A DNA stretch of 64,000 nucleotides, taken from positions 248,001-312,000 of the forward strand of contig JAQJVL010000603.1 in assembly GCA_035578905.1 (NCBI GenBank), read 5' to 3'. Under the pieces are notes generated by a model. It had not been told where the DNA came from, did not search any database, and saw only the letters and a program-made list of their open reading frames with translations. This stretch comes from Stictocephala bisonia (taxonomy: Eukaryota; Arthropoda; Insecta; Hemiptera; Membracidae). This document shows, piece by piece, positions 48,601-61,559 of the stretch (positions are counted from its first letter, which is position 1; every line of letters starts with the position of its first letter). The position numbers and the translations under genes are program-made.

Positions 48601-48952
48601 TTCCATACCTATCATTCTGAACAGCTAATGAATCATAGCAGTCACATTGTGTTCTTATACAGTCAAATTATGTTCATTTATAATTTTCAGACTAAATTTC
48701 CAGAACCAATTTTGAGCCACAGTACATATGTTGGATGGACTAATAACGTGGTACAGGTTTTACCCCCGCAGAGACACAATGGAGGTCTGAGACAAGATAC
48801 TTATAGCCCGCGTCGGCCTCATACGTGATGAACACAAATCCCTTTACTTTACATAAAGTGAAGACACACACATACATTGAAATAAAAGGTAAAATTAGTT
48901 TATCAAACAAATTCCAATTGCCTAAATAATCAGAGTTTTATATGAGACTTAC
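45675..48952 (-). other. fng intron with a CpG-rich island
   Basis: Most is AT-rich. Bases 46020-46640 stand out as relatively GC- and CpG-rich, unique and repeat-free, including homeodomain-like TAATTGG and TTAATC sites near 46530 and 46575. No coding motif is convincing. The island could be a conserved regulatory element of fng (inference). Bases 48080-48210 form a second, smaller less AT-rich patch. Confidence 0.5.
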
Positions 48953-49038
48953 CCAGCTAAAGGCGACATCTTGAGCGCCAGAGCACGGCTCAGGCAGAAG
49001 CCCGCACCTCCGGTGGCAAACCAGAATGAGATGTTTTG
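48953..49038 (-). CDS. fng: fringe exon
   Basis: The acceptor is TATGTTACAG and the donor is GTAAGT. The exon starts in phase 0 and encodes [20 protein letters not shown] and then ALKMSPLA, ending with two bases of a Gly codon. [10 protein letters not shown] is the most conserved block of the Fringe/GT31 catalytic domain. Phases match the exons on either side, 14-15 kb away. Confidence 0.95.
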
Positions 49039-51981
49039 CTGTAACATAATAAAATCAATACGTTTAAAAAATAACCTTTAAAATTTAGTTATTAGTTTTA
49101 AGAAAATAAAAACTATAATTAACTGTAATTGCCGATTTAATTACATCGTCAATTATGAGTAGTCGCAATACCATTTCAATAAACCTCATGATCGCGAACA
49201 AAAACAATAAGTCCCATCTATGTTCAGTGGACATTTAGATTGTGTCACAATACACTGGTTAAGTTTTGAAAGATTCGCATTGTATATAAAATCACTAAAA
49301 CGTACCCGAAAACGTTAACTACTTGTGTCAACCAATATCATTCGAATTTCGATTCATTGGACTAAATATTATTTTTCAAGTCAGGTTAGGTTAGGATATA
49401 AATATTGATTTAAAATGTTAATTTACGGTTAGTTATTCTAGCTAAAACACAGAGCCAGTGCATGTTTAAAACATTTCAAAAATAACCTTATACTTACTCT
49501 GCACAACAACCAAGCTGCTTATTTAGATGTTTATATATGAATTGTTGTAGTCACACAGGTTATCAAGTTCACAAATAAAGTATTCTCATCGCCCCTGACA
49601 GTACTGCAGACTGATTCTACATACTCGAGGTGATAAGGTTCATCATACGGACGAAAGGTCACTGTTTTCATCGACCAAATAGAAAATAAACGGGGGCGAT
49701 AGTAACTACTTGCAAAATACTGTTATACTTCGAAAGCAAACGAAAAACCCTGAGTCTGTGCTGATATATAACGGCATTAGATCAATATTATAAACACTAC
49801 GTAATTGGTGTGTTACGCGATTGTCACCAATTTTCTTTTCTTTTCTTTTTTTTCCAATTTTTCAATTTTTCCAATTTCCAATTTTCCAACCAATTTTCTT
49901 TTCACCAGGTTTCTTTTCCACACAGAAAGTAGCGCAGTTAAACAATTTTGAATTAATACGATCGGATGACAAAAACCTCGATTCCCTTTCACTCCACCTT
50001 TGCTATCGACTACAAGCGAGTCGATATTCAACAGTCAATAATCATGAGCCACTGGCGAGACCCCATAACAAAGTGAGTGAGATATCGGACTGCGATCTGG
50101 CGGCTATATATTGTACCGGTGACCCGGCGTGTATCAGCACATCTCGTACCACACACAATTACCCTGCAATACCCATACTATCTGAATATCAATGGGATAT
50201 TGCTAGATTGCATCTAGGAAACCCATTTTCCAACCAAGTCATACATTTCCGTGGATGTTCAATGACTCCCAATGCTAAAAATCCAATGTTACATGACTGA
50301 CAATATAACAACTAAATGTTTAATAACTCTCGATGTAACAACCAAATATTGTATGATTAACAATATAACAACTAAATGTTTAATAACTCTCGATGTAACA
50401 ACCAAATATTGTATGACTAACAATATAACAACTAAATGTTTAATAAATCTCGATGTAACAACTAAATGTTCAATATCTCTCGACGTTAAGAGCCAAAATG
50501 TTCAATGACTGTAGATGTAACAACCAAATATTGGATGACACTCTCAACATATGGTAATGAAATAGCTTAAGTTTTCTGCCCAATCATCTCATCAGCATCA
50601 ACATGTTGAATGACATTCTCCTAAACTCTGTAGCACAAGGTGTTTGGGTGTCATTATCCAAAACAATCTGAAATAGCACTCGCATAGTGACCACCTTTGT
50701 ACAAATCCAAATTCCTCCAGTTATGCTTTGAGGCAGCTACGTTGTATTGGAACCTGGAAATTATGTTGTTTTCCTATTTATTAACCTGTCTCGTCTTGGA
50801 ACTATTTTTCGACTTTTCATTCACAAGCCAGCACTTTGTGGCAGGGAACATCTTAATCGCACCGTCAATTTGATTTCTTTTTCAGCAATTTTTGTTTTTT
50901 CAAAATCAATCAATTTAACAAATGTCCGCCACTTGTATAAACATAAGAAATCAATAACTTTAAAATTCGGAGAATTTTAACTCAGTAACATGTAGGAACC
51001 CAATTTTGAACTTAGGTCCAAATTAATTAAATAAATTACCGATTGAAATAAAATAATTTGCAAATGTAAACTGCTTCAAACCGAAACTAAGATGTTGGCT
51101 GTCCCGGAGGGCTCTTTACAGTCTTTCTAAGCTGTGACACGAGATCACATTGACTATATAATCTGATTACTTGTATTTTGTACGTGACTTTTGAGTTTTA
51201 ACGAGTTTGTGTTAATCGGAGTTTGTGTTAATTGTGTTAATCAAATTGTTTCAAAATTCAGTGATGTGAATAAAGAATTTGAATTTTTAACATATAGAAT
51301 GTAGGCAAGTTTTTGATGACTGGAATATTTTGGGAGATTATCGAAGAGGATCCCAATGATGTGAAAGTTGTAGATGTGCAATAGTCTTCCTCTAATTCAA
51401 ATCGACCAAAAGCCATGGTTAAAGACATCATAAAAGTATACAGTGGTGCATTCCACTGGGTAAAACAACCATAACTGTATTTAACAGTATTTTACGTAAA
51501 CTCGAGTGGATTGGTAAATTATGGTGGTTATGGCGCCCTTACTGAATGCGATAATTAGAGTTCTGCGAACGTCAGAAATGTCCCATCAATTCATCTTTAA
51601 TCGGTTTTTTTTCTCAGATGTACACTAATTCATTATGCAGTCAAATGGACGACATGCAGATAAATGTGACCATTTTGAGTCTTGTTCTGTTGAAGAGACA
51701 ACGTACGGCTAACTGTCTCTCGGAAATACGATCAATTAATATCCTAATGACTGATGACAGCTAGTTTGAACTAATTTAAAACTGGTTTGACCTTGAACAC
51801 GGTCATGAGAATCACCTTGCATGGATTAGGCCTACTATTGCGACATATCAATGAGTTATCCAGTCAGAATAAATAATAGGGTTGCTTACCCGGACTGTCA
51901 TAAACGTTCAGGAGCAACACTCTCTGTACATTGCTTCAAGATAAGCTCTAACATTATGAGTAAACAAGTATAACGGTATAC

Positions 51982-52040
<59 letters not shown>

Positions 52041-53579
52041 TTTTTATTATTATTATTATTGACTATTACTGTATTTCGAAATAAATACAAACAAAACATT
52101 GTTTATAACAACACTATGAAAGGTAACAAGAGCCTACGTTGAATTTCAAAGATATAAGTGATATCTTTCTCACGCATTTATAAACCACTGAACAATTAAA
52201 ATATTACTTTCATTTTCCGTGAAAAGCGAGTGACGAAAATACGCCCACAACATCGATGTATACTATTTTAAGTATACATGTATTAAGAGTGTATCTAAGT
52301 ATACATCGATGGTCCACACGGGTTAGACAGACAGAATTGATACTAAGAAGAGGGTGGTTTCGTATTTTATGGAGAGCGAAACATAAATGTACGCTATTCC
52401 TGGCGTGTTCAAACAAAATTATTATTTTATTTAAAAGGACTACTCAATTTCACACCTTGAATGTAAAACTCAAAATATTATAGCTTTGAACACTATATGA
52501 CGCGAACACCGTACGGCATATGTTGAACACTATAATAAGCACTCGGTGGGAAATCTATCAATTTCTCAGTAATTTACAAGAGGTGACTCAGTTTTCTAAT
52601 TATGTTATGATTGACCACGCCCAACCCGCTCACTACTCGAAAGGGCAGGGACAACGAGTGTTTATCTAACCTACTGGTTAATGCTAAAGTTCACTCATTA
52701 ATAGGTATCAAGGTGAAAAATATAAAGTAATGTAATAACTACATAAATGTATATAACTATATACTGTCATTTAAGTTAAAGATATTTGTAACTACTGTAC
52801 CCATTGTAGAACGATTTCAATTTAAATCTCTCAAGTTGATTTACGAATGACACTAAAAAGCCTTATACACTTTTTAAGTTATATTATATCACTGTACTAT
52901 TGTACAAATGAAGAACATATAGTAAACAGAAGAAAAACGGAGGAACGCAGGCATACTGTAGGATAAGCAGACAGAATAGGAATTGAACGAATCAATTATA
53001 CCATTTATACTCTGCTACTTGTTTAACTTATATTTTACTGCAATATAAAACATTATTGACATAACATAGACTATTACATTTAACAGTCTCCGTAAATTAA
53101 TAATACAATCCCTATACAAATAATGGGAATGTTCCCAACTTTAGAACCCAGTGAAGGAAATTCCTTGGCCTCTACAAACCAAATTGAACTTGTTTTCAAA
53201 CGTCACGTAAATTCTTCTGGGCGTTGATGCCCAGATGTTGATATTGATGCGCTGCTGAGATATTTCACTTGGTAAGAACTGATATAGTGAGAATTCCAGG
53301 AAGCAATGACAATAATAATTTACAAACTACGGTACAAAAGAAGTAAAGTATAGCTTTATAGCTACCATTACAATTAAAGCAACAACAACAAAAAAACTGC
53401 AGAATAGCATAAGGAAAGGTGCATGAAAATAATAAATAAATAATATTGAAACAACAAAAATTGAAGATACTATTTAAAGAATCATTTAATTAATTTTCCA
53501 ACAAGGGGTATTTATTTACTAAGGCAGCAAACAGCATTCCGTTCCCAACACATTGTGGTGATGAGACAATTCCGATTCC
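49039..53579 (-). other. fng intron, unique sequence with small repeats
   Basis: Contains a pyrimidine-rich CCAATTTT/CTTTT tract (49828-49925), a LINE-like 3' end near 51190-51290 (GTGAATAAAGAATTTGAATT), a (TA)n microsatellite (51983-52037) and a 13-bp inverted pair CATCGATGTATAC/GTATACATCGATG near 52253-52314. Open frames here lack recognisable motifs. Confidence 0.5.
50290..50545. repeat. 60-bp tandem repeat, about four copies
   Basis: CAATATAACAACTAAATGTT recurs at 50301, 50361 and 50421, with the intervening TCTCGATGTAACAACCAAAT. The fourth copy is shortened and diverged. Confidence 0.88.
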
Positions 53580-56500
53580 TCTGGAAGTCGATGTGTAGGC
53601 TATTGATGACAGCCATCTACGGACGTGTACCGATCGCTCCGTAGCTACCGTACTATCGCTTTACCAAGACTTTCGAGACTCAGTGGAAGTCGAGGAGTAG
53701 GCTATCGATGACAGCCATCTACAGACGTGTACCGATCGCTCTGTAGCTATTAGACTACTAATTTACCAGGACTTTCGAAACTCAGTGGAAGTCGATGTGT
53801 AGCCTATCGACGACAGCCATCTACGGTCGTGTACCGATTTTTCTGTAGCTACTAGACTACCTATTTACCAGGACTTTACAGAATAAATGAAACTCGATGC
53901 ATAGGCTATCGATGACAGCCATCTATGGCCGTCCACCGTCGCTATGTAGCTACTGGACTACCTCTTTACCAGTACTTTCGAGACTCAGTGGAAGTCGATG
54001 CGTAGGCTATCGATGACAGCCATCTATGGCCGTCCACCGTCGCTATGTAGCTACTGGACTACCTCTTTACCAGGACTTTCGAGACTAAATGAAAGTCGAT
54101 GCGTAGGCTATCGATGACAGCCATCTTCGGCCGTCCACCGTCACTATGTAGTTACTGGACTACCTCTTTACCAGTACTTTCGAGACTCAGTGGAAGTCGA
54201 TGCGTAGGCTATCGATGACAGCCATCTATGGCCGTCCACCGTCGCTATGTAGCTACTGGACTACCTCTTTACCAGGACTTTCGACTAAATGAAAGTCGAT
54301 GCGTAGGCTATCGATGACAGCCATCTTCGACCGTCCACCGTCGCTATGTAGTTACTGGACTACCTCTTTACCAGGACTTTCGAGACTAAATGAAAGTAGA
54401 TACGTAGGCTATCGATGACAGCCATCTTCGGCCGTCCACCGTCACTATGTAGTTACTGGACTACCTCTTTACCAGGACTTTCGATACTAAGTGGAAGTCA
54501 ATGTATAGGCTATCGATGACAGCCATCTTCGGCCGTCCACCGTCGCTATGTAGTTACTAGACTACCTCTTTACCAGGACTTTCGAGACTCAGTGGAAGTC
54601 AATGTGTAAGCTATCGATAACAGCCATCTACGGCCGTGTGCCGATCTCTCTGTATCTAATGGATTACCTCTTTAACAGGACTTTCGAGACTCAGTACAAA
54701 TCGATTTGTAGGCTATCGTTGTCAGCCATATACAGCCGCGTACCGTCACTCTGTATCTATTAGACTACCTCTTTACCAGGACTTTCGAAACTCAGTAGAA
54801 GTCGTTGTGTGAGCTATCGATGACAGCCATCTACGGACGTGTTCCGATAGTTCTGTAGCTACAGGACTACCTCTTTAACAGGACTTTCGAGACTCAGTGG
54901 AAGTCGATGTGTAGCCTATCGACGACAGCCATCTACGGTCGTGTACCGATCTTTCTGTAGCTAATGGACTACCTCTTTACCAGTACTTTCAAGACTCAGT
55001 GGAAGTCGATGCGTAGACTATGGATGACAGCCATCTTCGGCCGTCCACCGTCGCTCTGTAGCTACTGGACTACCTCTTTACCAGTACTTTCGAGACTCAG
55101 TGGAAGTCGATGCGTAGGCTATCGATGACAGCCACCTTCGGCCGTCCATCGTCGCTCTGTAGCTACTGGACTACCTCTTTACCAGTACTTTCGAGACTCA
55201 GTGGAAGTCGATGCGTAGACTATGGATGACAGCCATCTTCGGCCGTCCACCGTCGCTCTGTAGCTACTGGACTACCTCTTTACCAGTACTTTCGAGACTC
55301 AGTGGAAGTCGATGCGTAGGCTATCGATGACAGCCATCTATGGCCGTCCACCGTCGCTCTGTAGCTACTGGACTACCTCTTTACCAGGACTTTCGAGACT
55401 CAGTGGAAGTCTATGCGTAGGCTATCGATGACAGCCATCTTCGGCCGTCCACCGTCGCTATGTAGTTAGTGGACTACCTCTTTAACAGGACTTTCGAGAC
55501 TCAGTGGAAGTCGATGCGTAGACTATCGATGACAGCCATCTACGGCCGTCCACCGTCGCTATGTAGCTACTGGACTACCTCTTTACCAGGACTTTCGAGA
55601 CTCAGTGGAAGTCGATGCGTAGACTATCGATGACAGCCATCTACGGCCGTCCACCGTCGCTATGTAGCTACTGGACTACCTCTTTACCAGGACTTTCGAG
55701 ACTCAGTGGAAGTCGATGCGTAGACTATCGATGACAGCCATCTTCGGCCGTCCAACGTCGCTATGTAGTTACTGGACTACCTCTTTACCAGGACTTTTGA
55801 AACTCAGTGGAAGTCGATGTGTAGACTATCGAAAACAGCCATCTACGGCCGTGTGCCGATCTCTCTGTATCTAATGGACTACCTCTTCACCAGGACGTTC
55901 GAGACCCAATGTAAATCGATTTGTAGGCTATCGTTGTCAGCCATATACAGCCGTGTACCGTCGCTCTATAATTATTAGATTACCTCTTTACCAGGACTTT
56001 CGAGACTCAGTGGAACTCGATGCGTAGGCTATCGATGACAGCCATCTACGGACGTGTACCGATCGCTCCGTAGCTACTGGACTATCTCTTTACCAGGACT
56101 TTCGAGACTCAGTGGAAGTCTATGCATAGGCTATCGATGACAGCCGTCTAAGGCCGTTCACCGTCGCTATGTAGCTACTGGACAACCTCCTTACCAGGAC
56201 TTTCGGTACGCAGTGCAAGTAGATTTGTAGCCTACCGTTGTCAGCCATATACAGCCGTGTACCGTCATTTTGTGCTACTGGACTAACTCTTTACCAGGAC
56301 TTTCGGTACGCAGTGCAAGTCGATTTGTAGCCTACCGTTGTCAGCCATATACAGCCGTGTACCGTCACTTTGTGCTACTGGACTAACTCTTTACCAGGAC
56401 TTTCGGTACGCAGTGCAAGTCGATTTGTAGCCTACCGTTGTCAGTCATATACAGCCGTGTACCGTCACTTTGTGCTACTGGACTAACTCTTTACCAGGAC

Positions 56501-57005
56501 TTTCGGTACGCAGTGCAAGTAGATTTGTAGCCTACCGTTGTCAGCCATATACAGCCGTGTACCGTCACTTTGTGCTACTGGACTAACTCTTTACCAGGAC
56601 TTTCGGTACGCAGTGCAAGTCGATTTGTAGCCTACCGTTGTCAGCCACATACAGCCGTGTACCGTCACTTTGTGCTACTGGACTAACTCTTTACCAGGAC
56701 TTTCGGTACGCAGTGCAAGTCGATTTGTAGCCTACCGTTGTCAGTCATATACAGCCGTGTACCGTCACTTTGTGCTACTGGACTAACTCTTTACCAGGAC
56801 TTTCGGTACGCAGTGCAAGTCGATTTGTAGCCTACCGTTGTCAGTCATATACAGCCGTGTACCGTCACTTTGTGCTACTGGACTAACTCTTTACCAGGAC
56901 TTTCGGTACGCAGTGCAAGTAGATTTGTAGCCTACCGTTGTCAGCCACATACAGCCGTGTACCGTCACTTTGTGCTACTGGACTAACTCTTTACCAGGTC
57001 TTTCG
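53580..57005. repeat. Large minisatellite: 101-bp units, then homogeneous 100-bp units
   Basis: There are about 34 units. The main 101-bp unit holds CTCTTTACCAGGACTTTCGA, GACTCAGTGGAAGTCGATGC, GTAGGCTATCGATGACAGCC and GTCCACCGTCGCTATGTAG. From about 56190 a distinct 100-bp variant (TTTCGGTACGCAGTGCAAGT, AGCCTACCGTTGTCAGCC) repeats about eight times with only a few differences between copies. Relatives of that variant occur singly at about 54690 and 55910 inside the older part. Confidence 0.95.
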
Positions 57006-57036
57006 AGACTCAGAGGAAGCTACAAAATTATACTAT

Positions 57037-57591
57037 TATCAAACTGGGAGTGCGGCTGGACGACAGGTAGGTTCACTAACACACACGCAGGGGATTAGGA
57101 CTGACCCGACCCACCCAGGACTGGCCGCACTTCCGGTCGATTAGTAACTTAGTTGACCTTTCCAATAAATCAGTATTCTTTTTTATTTTGCCATTTATCT
57201 CGAAATGGTTAATAAATATGAAATCTACTCACAATTACAAGAAAACTAATACTAAACAATATTTTATTTATTTTAGTTTATCTTACGAAAATTGCTCACA
57301 GTAATTTATAAATCATGCAAATTTGTTCAATACTGTAATTTATTTACTTAAGATTCATTACAGCAAATCACAGATTGTTTGATATCATTTTTCTTCTAAT
57401 TTTGAGTAGATCTCATATTTATTAACCATTTCGAGAAAAAATGGCAAAATTAAAAAAAATACTGATTGATTGGAAAGGTCGATTAAGTGACTAAACGAGC
57501 GGAAGTGCGGCCGGTCCCGGGTGGGTCGGTCCTAATCCCCTGCGTGTGTTAGTGAACCTACCTGTCGTCCAGCCGCACTCCCAGTTTGATA
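57037..57591. mobile_element. Foldback/MITE with ~225-bp inverted arms
   Basis: The element runs from TATCAAACTGGGAGTGCGGC to its inverse GCCGCACTCCCAGTTTGATA, with TAT on each side as a possible target duplication. The arms match for about 225 bp, apart from small indels (ACAC and GACCC repeats), and the central ~110 bp is unpaired. No coding capacity is seen. It lies some 30 bp past the end of the 100-bp satellite array. Confidence 0.82.
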
Positions 57592-57679
57592 TATGTCACA
57601 CACGTTAATTTACGAGGGAAGTCATGTGTAAGAAGTAACAATACTGAGCAATTTAATATATATATTACGAACTAGGCTT

Positions 57680-57855
57680 ACTTTCGTATTATTACGATTT
57701 AATTAAATATAAACTGAGTAACATATCAATAATTATTTTATTGTTATACATGAAAATGACTGTAAAGTCGAAACAAGTTGTAATATAATGTAAATAAAAA
57801 TGTTTTAGAGGGTAGGCTACTCAGTTTATATTTAATTAAGTCGTAATAATTAGTA
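57680..57855. repeat. Inverted repeat, ~44-bp arms
   Basis: ATTTAATTAAATATAAACTG near 57698 recurs inverted as CAGTTTATATTTAATTAA near 57819, with GTCGTAATAATTAGTAAG extending the match outward. The loop is about 88 bp. Confidence 0.8.
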
Positions 57856-57874
57856 AGATTTATTAATTAATTTC

Positions 57875-58178
57875 GAGTAACTTACTTGATGTTGTTTGGT
57901 AATTGCATTGCTCTTTTCAACCTGCCAGTTGGTTATTGTTTATCGTATTATATATGTGTTGTATAAGTATGAACGCTTTTGTAAATTCAATAGTTTTAAG
58001 TGGAGGACTTAATTGTACTGTTGTTCTGTTAACAGTACAATTAAGTCCTCCACTTAAAACTATTGAATTTACACAAGCGTTCATAATTATACAACACATA
58101 AATAATACGATAAACAATAACCAACTGGCAGGTTGAAAAGAGCAATGCAATTACCAAACAACATCAAGTAAGTTACTC
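57875..58178. repeat. Near-perfect palindrome, 148-bp arms and 8-bp loop
   Basis: Left arm 57875-58022 and right arm 58031-58178 pair with no gaps. I count three mismatches in 148 positions (in the TATTATATATG, GTATAAGTATG and GCTTTTGTAAA regions). The loop is GTTCTGTT. Because of the symmetry nearly the same 77-residue frame opens on both strands, and neither is a credible gene. If transcribed it would form a long, almost perfect double-stranded hairpin. Confidence 0.95.
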
Positions 58179-58189
58179 TAAATTATATA

Positions 58190-59018
58190 TATAACTGATT
58201 GTATATTCTTACTATAAAGACATTAGAACAATTTTTGCAAAAAATGTAATACGATTTCACCTAACAGTCTAAATTTGTATAAATTGCAAACCTTCTCAGT
58301 AATACAGAGTCATGGAGAAGCTATCAATCCTCCCAAATTGTCCCTTTTTTATAGGAAACAAATAAAAGTATAGATATTTCTGAATAAATCAATATCGTTC
58401 GTTAAAATTAAATGAATAATAATGGACAAAAATTCAAGGAGATAAATTACATGATCTAAAAAAAGAAGCGAGGCAATGGAATTAACGTAACTCCTTGTTG
58501 GGCATTAGTTTCCAACTGCGGAGTGTCTGGAGCAGCTAAACTATGTCCTTTACTAAGTTCAAGTAAGGACAAATCACACACTCGCCTCATTAGTGGCATC
58601 TGGGGACAGAACTTGAAAACCATTGACTTAAAAATAGTAAAACGCACCACTTTGAGGAAAGCTAATTGGCCGTTAACCGCATTTCGAAACATACGAATGC
58701 AATCGGGAATTCCGAAGCTGAACGCGGCTTTTAGCTAATTAATAATTCTCGGAATCAAAACATTGCATCGTCCGCGCGACTGTCAGATATGATAAATCCA
58801 ACCGGTTGTGAGTGGACTGGTCCATCAAGCGATACCATAGACATGGCCAATTAACACTGGTGCTCATTAGGCGGGTTATTGTCACATTGACAGCATTCGT
58901 CTCCAAGCCAACACGTTTTGAGAAAGAAAATTCAGCAATTGGAAAGTAAGAACGACAAAGTTTATATACATTTGGGTGGGTTTATTTGAAGCTTATTTTA
59001 TCTGAGTCTATCGCTTCA
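58190..59018 (-). other. fng intron with a less AT-rich unique island
   Basis: Bases 58460-58920 are unique and less AT-rich, with GCTAATTGGCCG, GGCCAATTAACA and TTAGCTAATTAATAATT sites that resemble homeodomain binding sequences. It is a candidate regulatory element; there is no coding evidence. Confidence 0.4.
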
Positions 59019-61559
59019 AAGCCACCGCTGAGAAGTCGACATACAACAACACCATCAGCGGGCCGCTTCCCAAACTGCCAAACCACCACTGAGAAGTCGA
59101 CATACAACACCATCAGCGGGCCGTTTCCCAAACTGCCAAGCCACCACTTAGAAGTCGACATACAACACCATCAGCGGCACGTTTCCCAAACTGCCAAGCC
59201 ACCGCTTACAAGTCAATATACAACACCATCAGCGGGCCGTTTCCCAAACTGCCAAGCCACCGCTTACAAGCCAATATACAACACCATCAGCGGGCCGTTT
59301 CCCAAACTGCCAAGCCACCGCTTACAAGCCAATATACAACACCATCAGCGGGCCGTTTCCCAAACTGCCAAACCACCACTGAGAAGTCGACAAACAACAC
59401 CATCAACGGGCCGTTTCCCAAACTGCCAAGTCACCGCTTACAAGTCAATATACAACACCATCAGCGGGCTGTTTCCCAAACTGCCAAACCACCACTGAGA
59501 TGTCAATATACAACACCATCAGCGGGCCGTTTCCAAAACTGCCAAACCACCACTTAGAAGTCGACATACAACACCATCAGCGGGCCGTTTCCAAAACTGC
59601 CAAAACCACCGCTGAGAAGTCGATATACAACACCATCAGCGGGCCGTTTCCCAAACTGTCAAGCCACCGCTGAGAAGTCGATATACAACACCATCACCGT
59701 TCCGTTTCCCAAACTGCCAAGCTGAGATGTCGATATACAACACCATCAGCGGGCCGTTTCCCAAACTGCCAAACCACCACTGAGAAGTCGATATACAACA
59801 CCAACAGCGGGCCGTTTCCCAAACTGCCAAGCCACCGCTGAGAAGTCGATATACAACACCAACAGCGGGCCGTTTCCCAAACTGCCAAGCCACCGCTGAG
59901 AAGTCGATATACAACACCATCAGCGGGCCGTTTCCCAAACTGCCAAGCCACCGCTGAGAAGTCGATATACAACACCATCAGCGGGCCGTTTCCCAAACTG
60001 CCAAGCCACCGCTGAGAAGTCGATATACAACACCATCAGCGTGCCGTTTCCCAAACTGCCCAACCCACCGCTGAAAAGTCGATATACAACACCATCAGCG
60101 GGCCGTTTCCCAAACTGCCAAGCCACCGCTGAGAAGTCGATATACAACACCATCAGCGGGCCGTTTCCCAAACTGCCAAACCACCACTGAGATGTCGATA
60201 TACAACACCATCAGCGAGCCGTTTCCCAAACTGCCAAACCACCACTGAGAAGTCGATATACAACACCAAAAGCGGGCCGTTTCCGAAACTGCCAAACCAC
60301 CACTTAGAAGTCGACATACAACACCATCAGCAGGTCATTTCCCAAACTGCCAAACCACCGCTGAGAAGTCAACATACAACACCATCAGCGTGCCGTTTCC
60401 CAAACTGCCAAGCCACCGCTTACAAGTCAATATACAACACCATCAGCGGGCCATTTCCAAAACTGCCAAACCACCACTTAGAAGTCGATATACAACACCA
60501 TCAGCGGGCCGTTTCCCAAACTGCCAAGCCACCGCTTACAAGTCAATCAATATACAACACCATCAGCGGGCCGTTTCCCAAACTGCCAAACCACCACTGA
60601 GAAGTCGATATACAACACCATCAGCGGGCCGTTTCCCAAAACTGCCAAACCACCACTTAGAAGTCGACATACAACACTATCAGCGTTCCGTTTCTCAAAA
60701 TGCCAAGCTACCGCTGAGAAGTCGACATATAATACCATCAGCCGGCCGTTTCCCAAAATGCCAAGGTACCGCTGAGAAGTCGACATACAACACCATCAGC
60801 GTTCCGTTTCCCAAAATGCCAAGCTACCGCTGAGAAGTCGACATATAATACCATCAGCGGGCCGTTTCCCAAAATGCCAAGCTACCGCTGAGAAGTCGAC
60901 ATACAACACCATCAGCGTTCCGTTTCCCAAAATGCCAAGCTACCGCTGAGAAGTCGACATACAACACCATCAGCGTTCCGTTTCCCAAAATGCCAAGCTA
61001 CCACTGAGAAGTCGACATACAACACCATCAGCGTTCCGTTTCCCAAAATGCCAAGCTACCGCTGAGAAGTCGATATATAATACCATCAGCGGGCCGTTTC
61101 CCAAAATGCCAAGCTACCGCTGAGAAGTCGACATATAATACCATCAGCGTTCCGTTTCCCAAAATGCCAAGCTACCGCTGAGAAGTCGACATGCAACACC
61201 ATCAGCGTTCCGTTTCCCAAAATGCCAAGCTACCGCTGAGAAGTCGACATAAAACACCATCACCGTTCCGTTTCCCAAAATGCCAAGCTACCGCTGAGAA
61301 GTCGACATACAACACCATCACCGTTCCGTTTCCCAAAATGCCAAGCTACCGCTGAGAAGTCGACACACAACACCATCACCGTTCCGTTTCCCAAAATGCC
61401 AAGCTACCGCTGAGAAGTCGACATACAACACCATCAGCGTTCCGTTTCCCAAAATGCCAAGCTACCGCTGAGAAGTCAACATACAACACCATCACCGTTC
61501 CGTTTCCCAAAATGCCAAGCTACCGCTGAGAAGTCGACATACAATACCATCAGCGGGCC
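59019..61559. repeat. Large 58-bp minisatellite, about 44 copies, two subfamilies
   Basis: The unit is CCACCGCTGAGAAGTCGATA, TACAACACCATCAGCGGGCC, GTTTCCCAAACTGCCAAG. From 59019 to about 60650 copies read AAACTGCCAA(G/A)CCACC and GGGCCG. From about 60670 to 61559 most read AAAATGCCAAGCTACC and GTTCCG. The switch is fairly sharp. Open frames on both strands are by-products. Confidence 0.95.

Noticed and set aside
57903..58150. Matching 77-residue frames on opposite strands
   Set aside because: Forced by the palindrome; no homology and no codon evidence.
58986..60833. Frames on both strands rich in repeated short peptides
   Set aside because: By-products of the 58-bp satellite; all three phases are visited because 58 is not a multiple of three.
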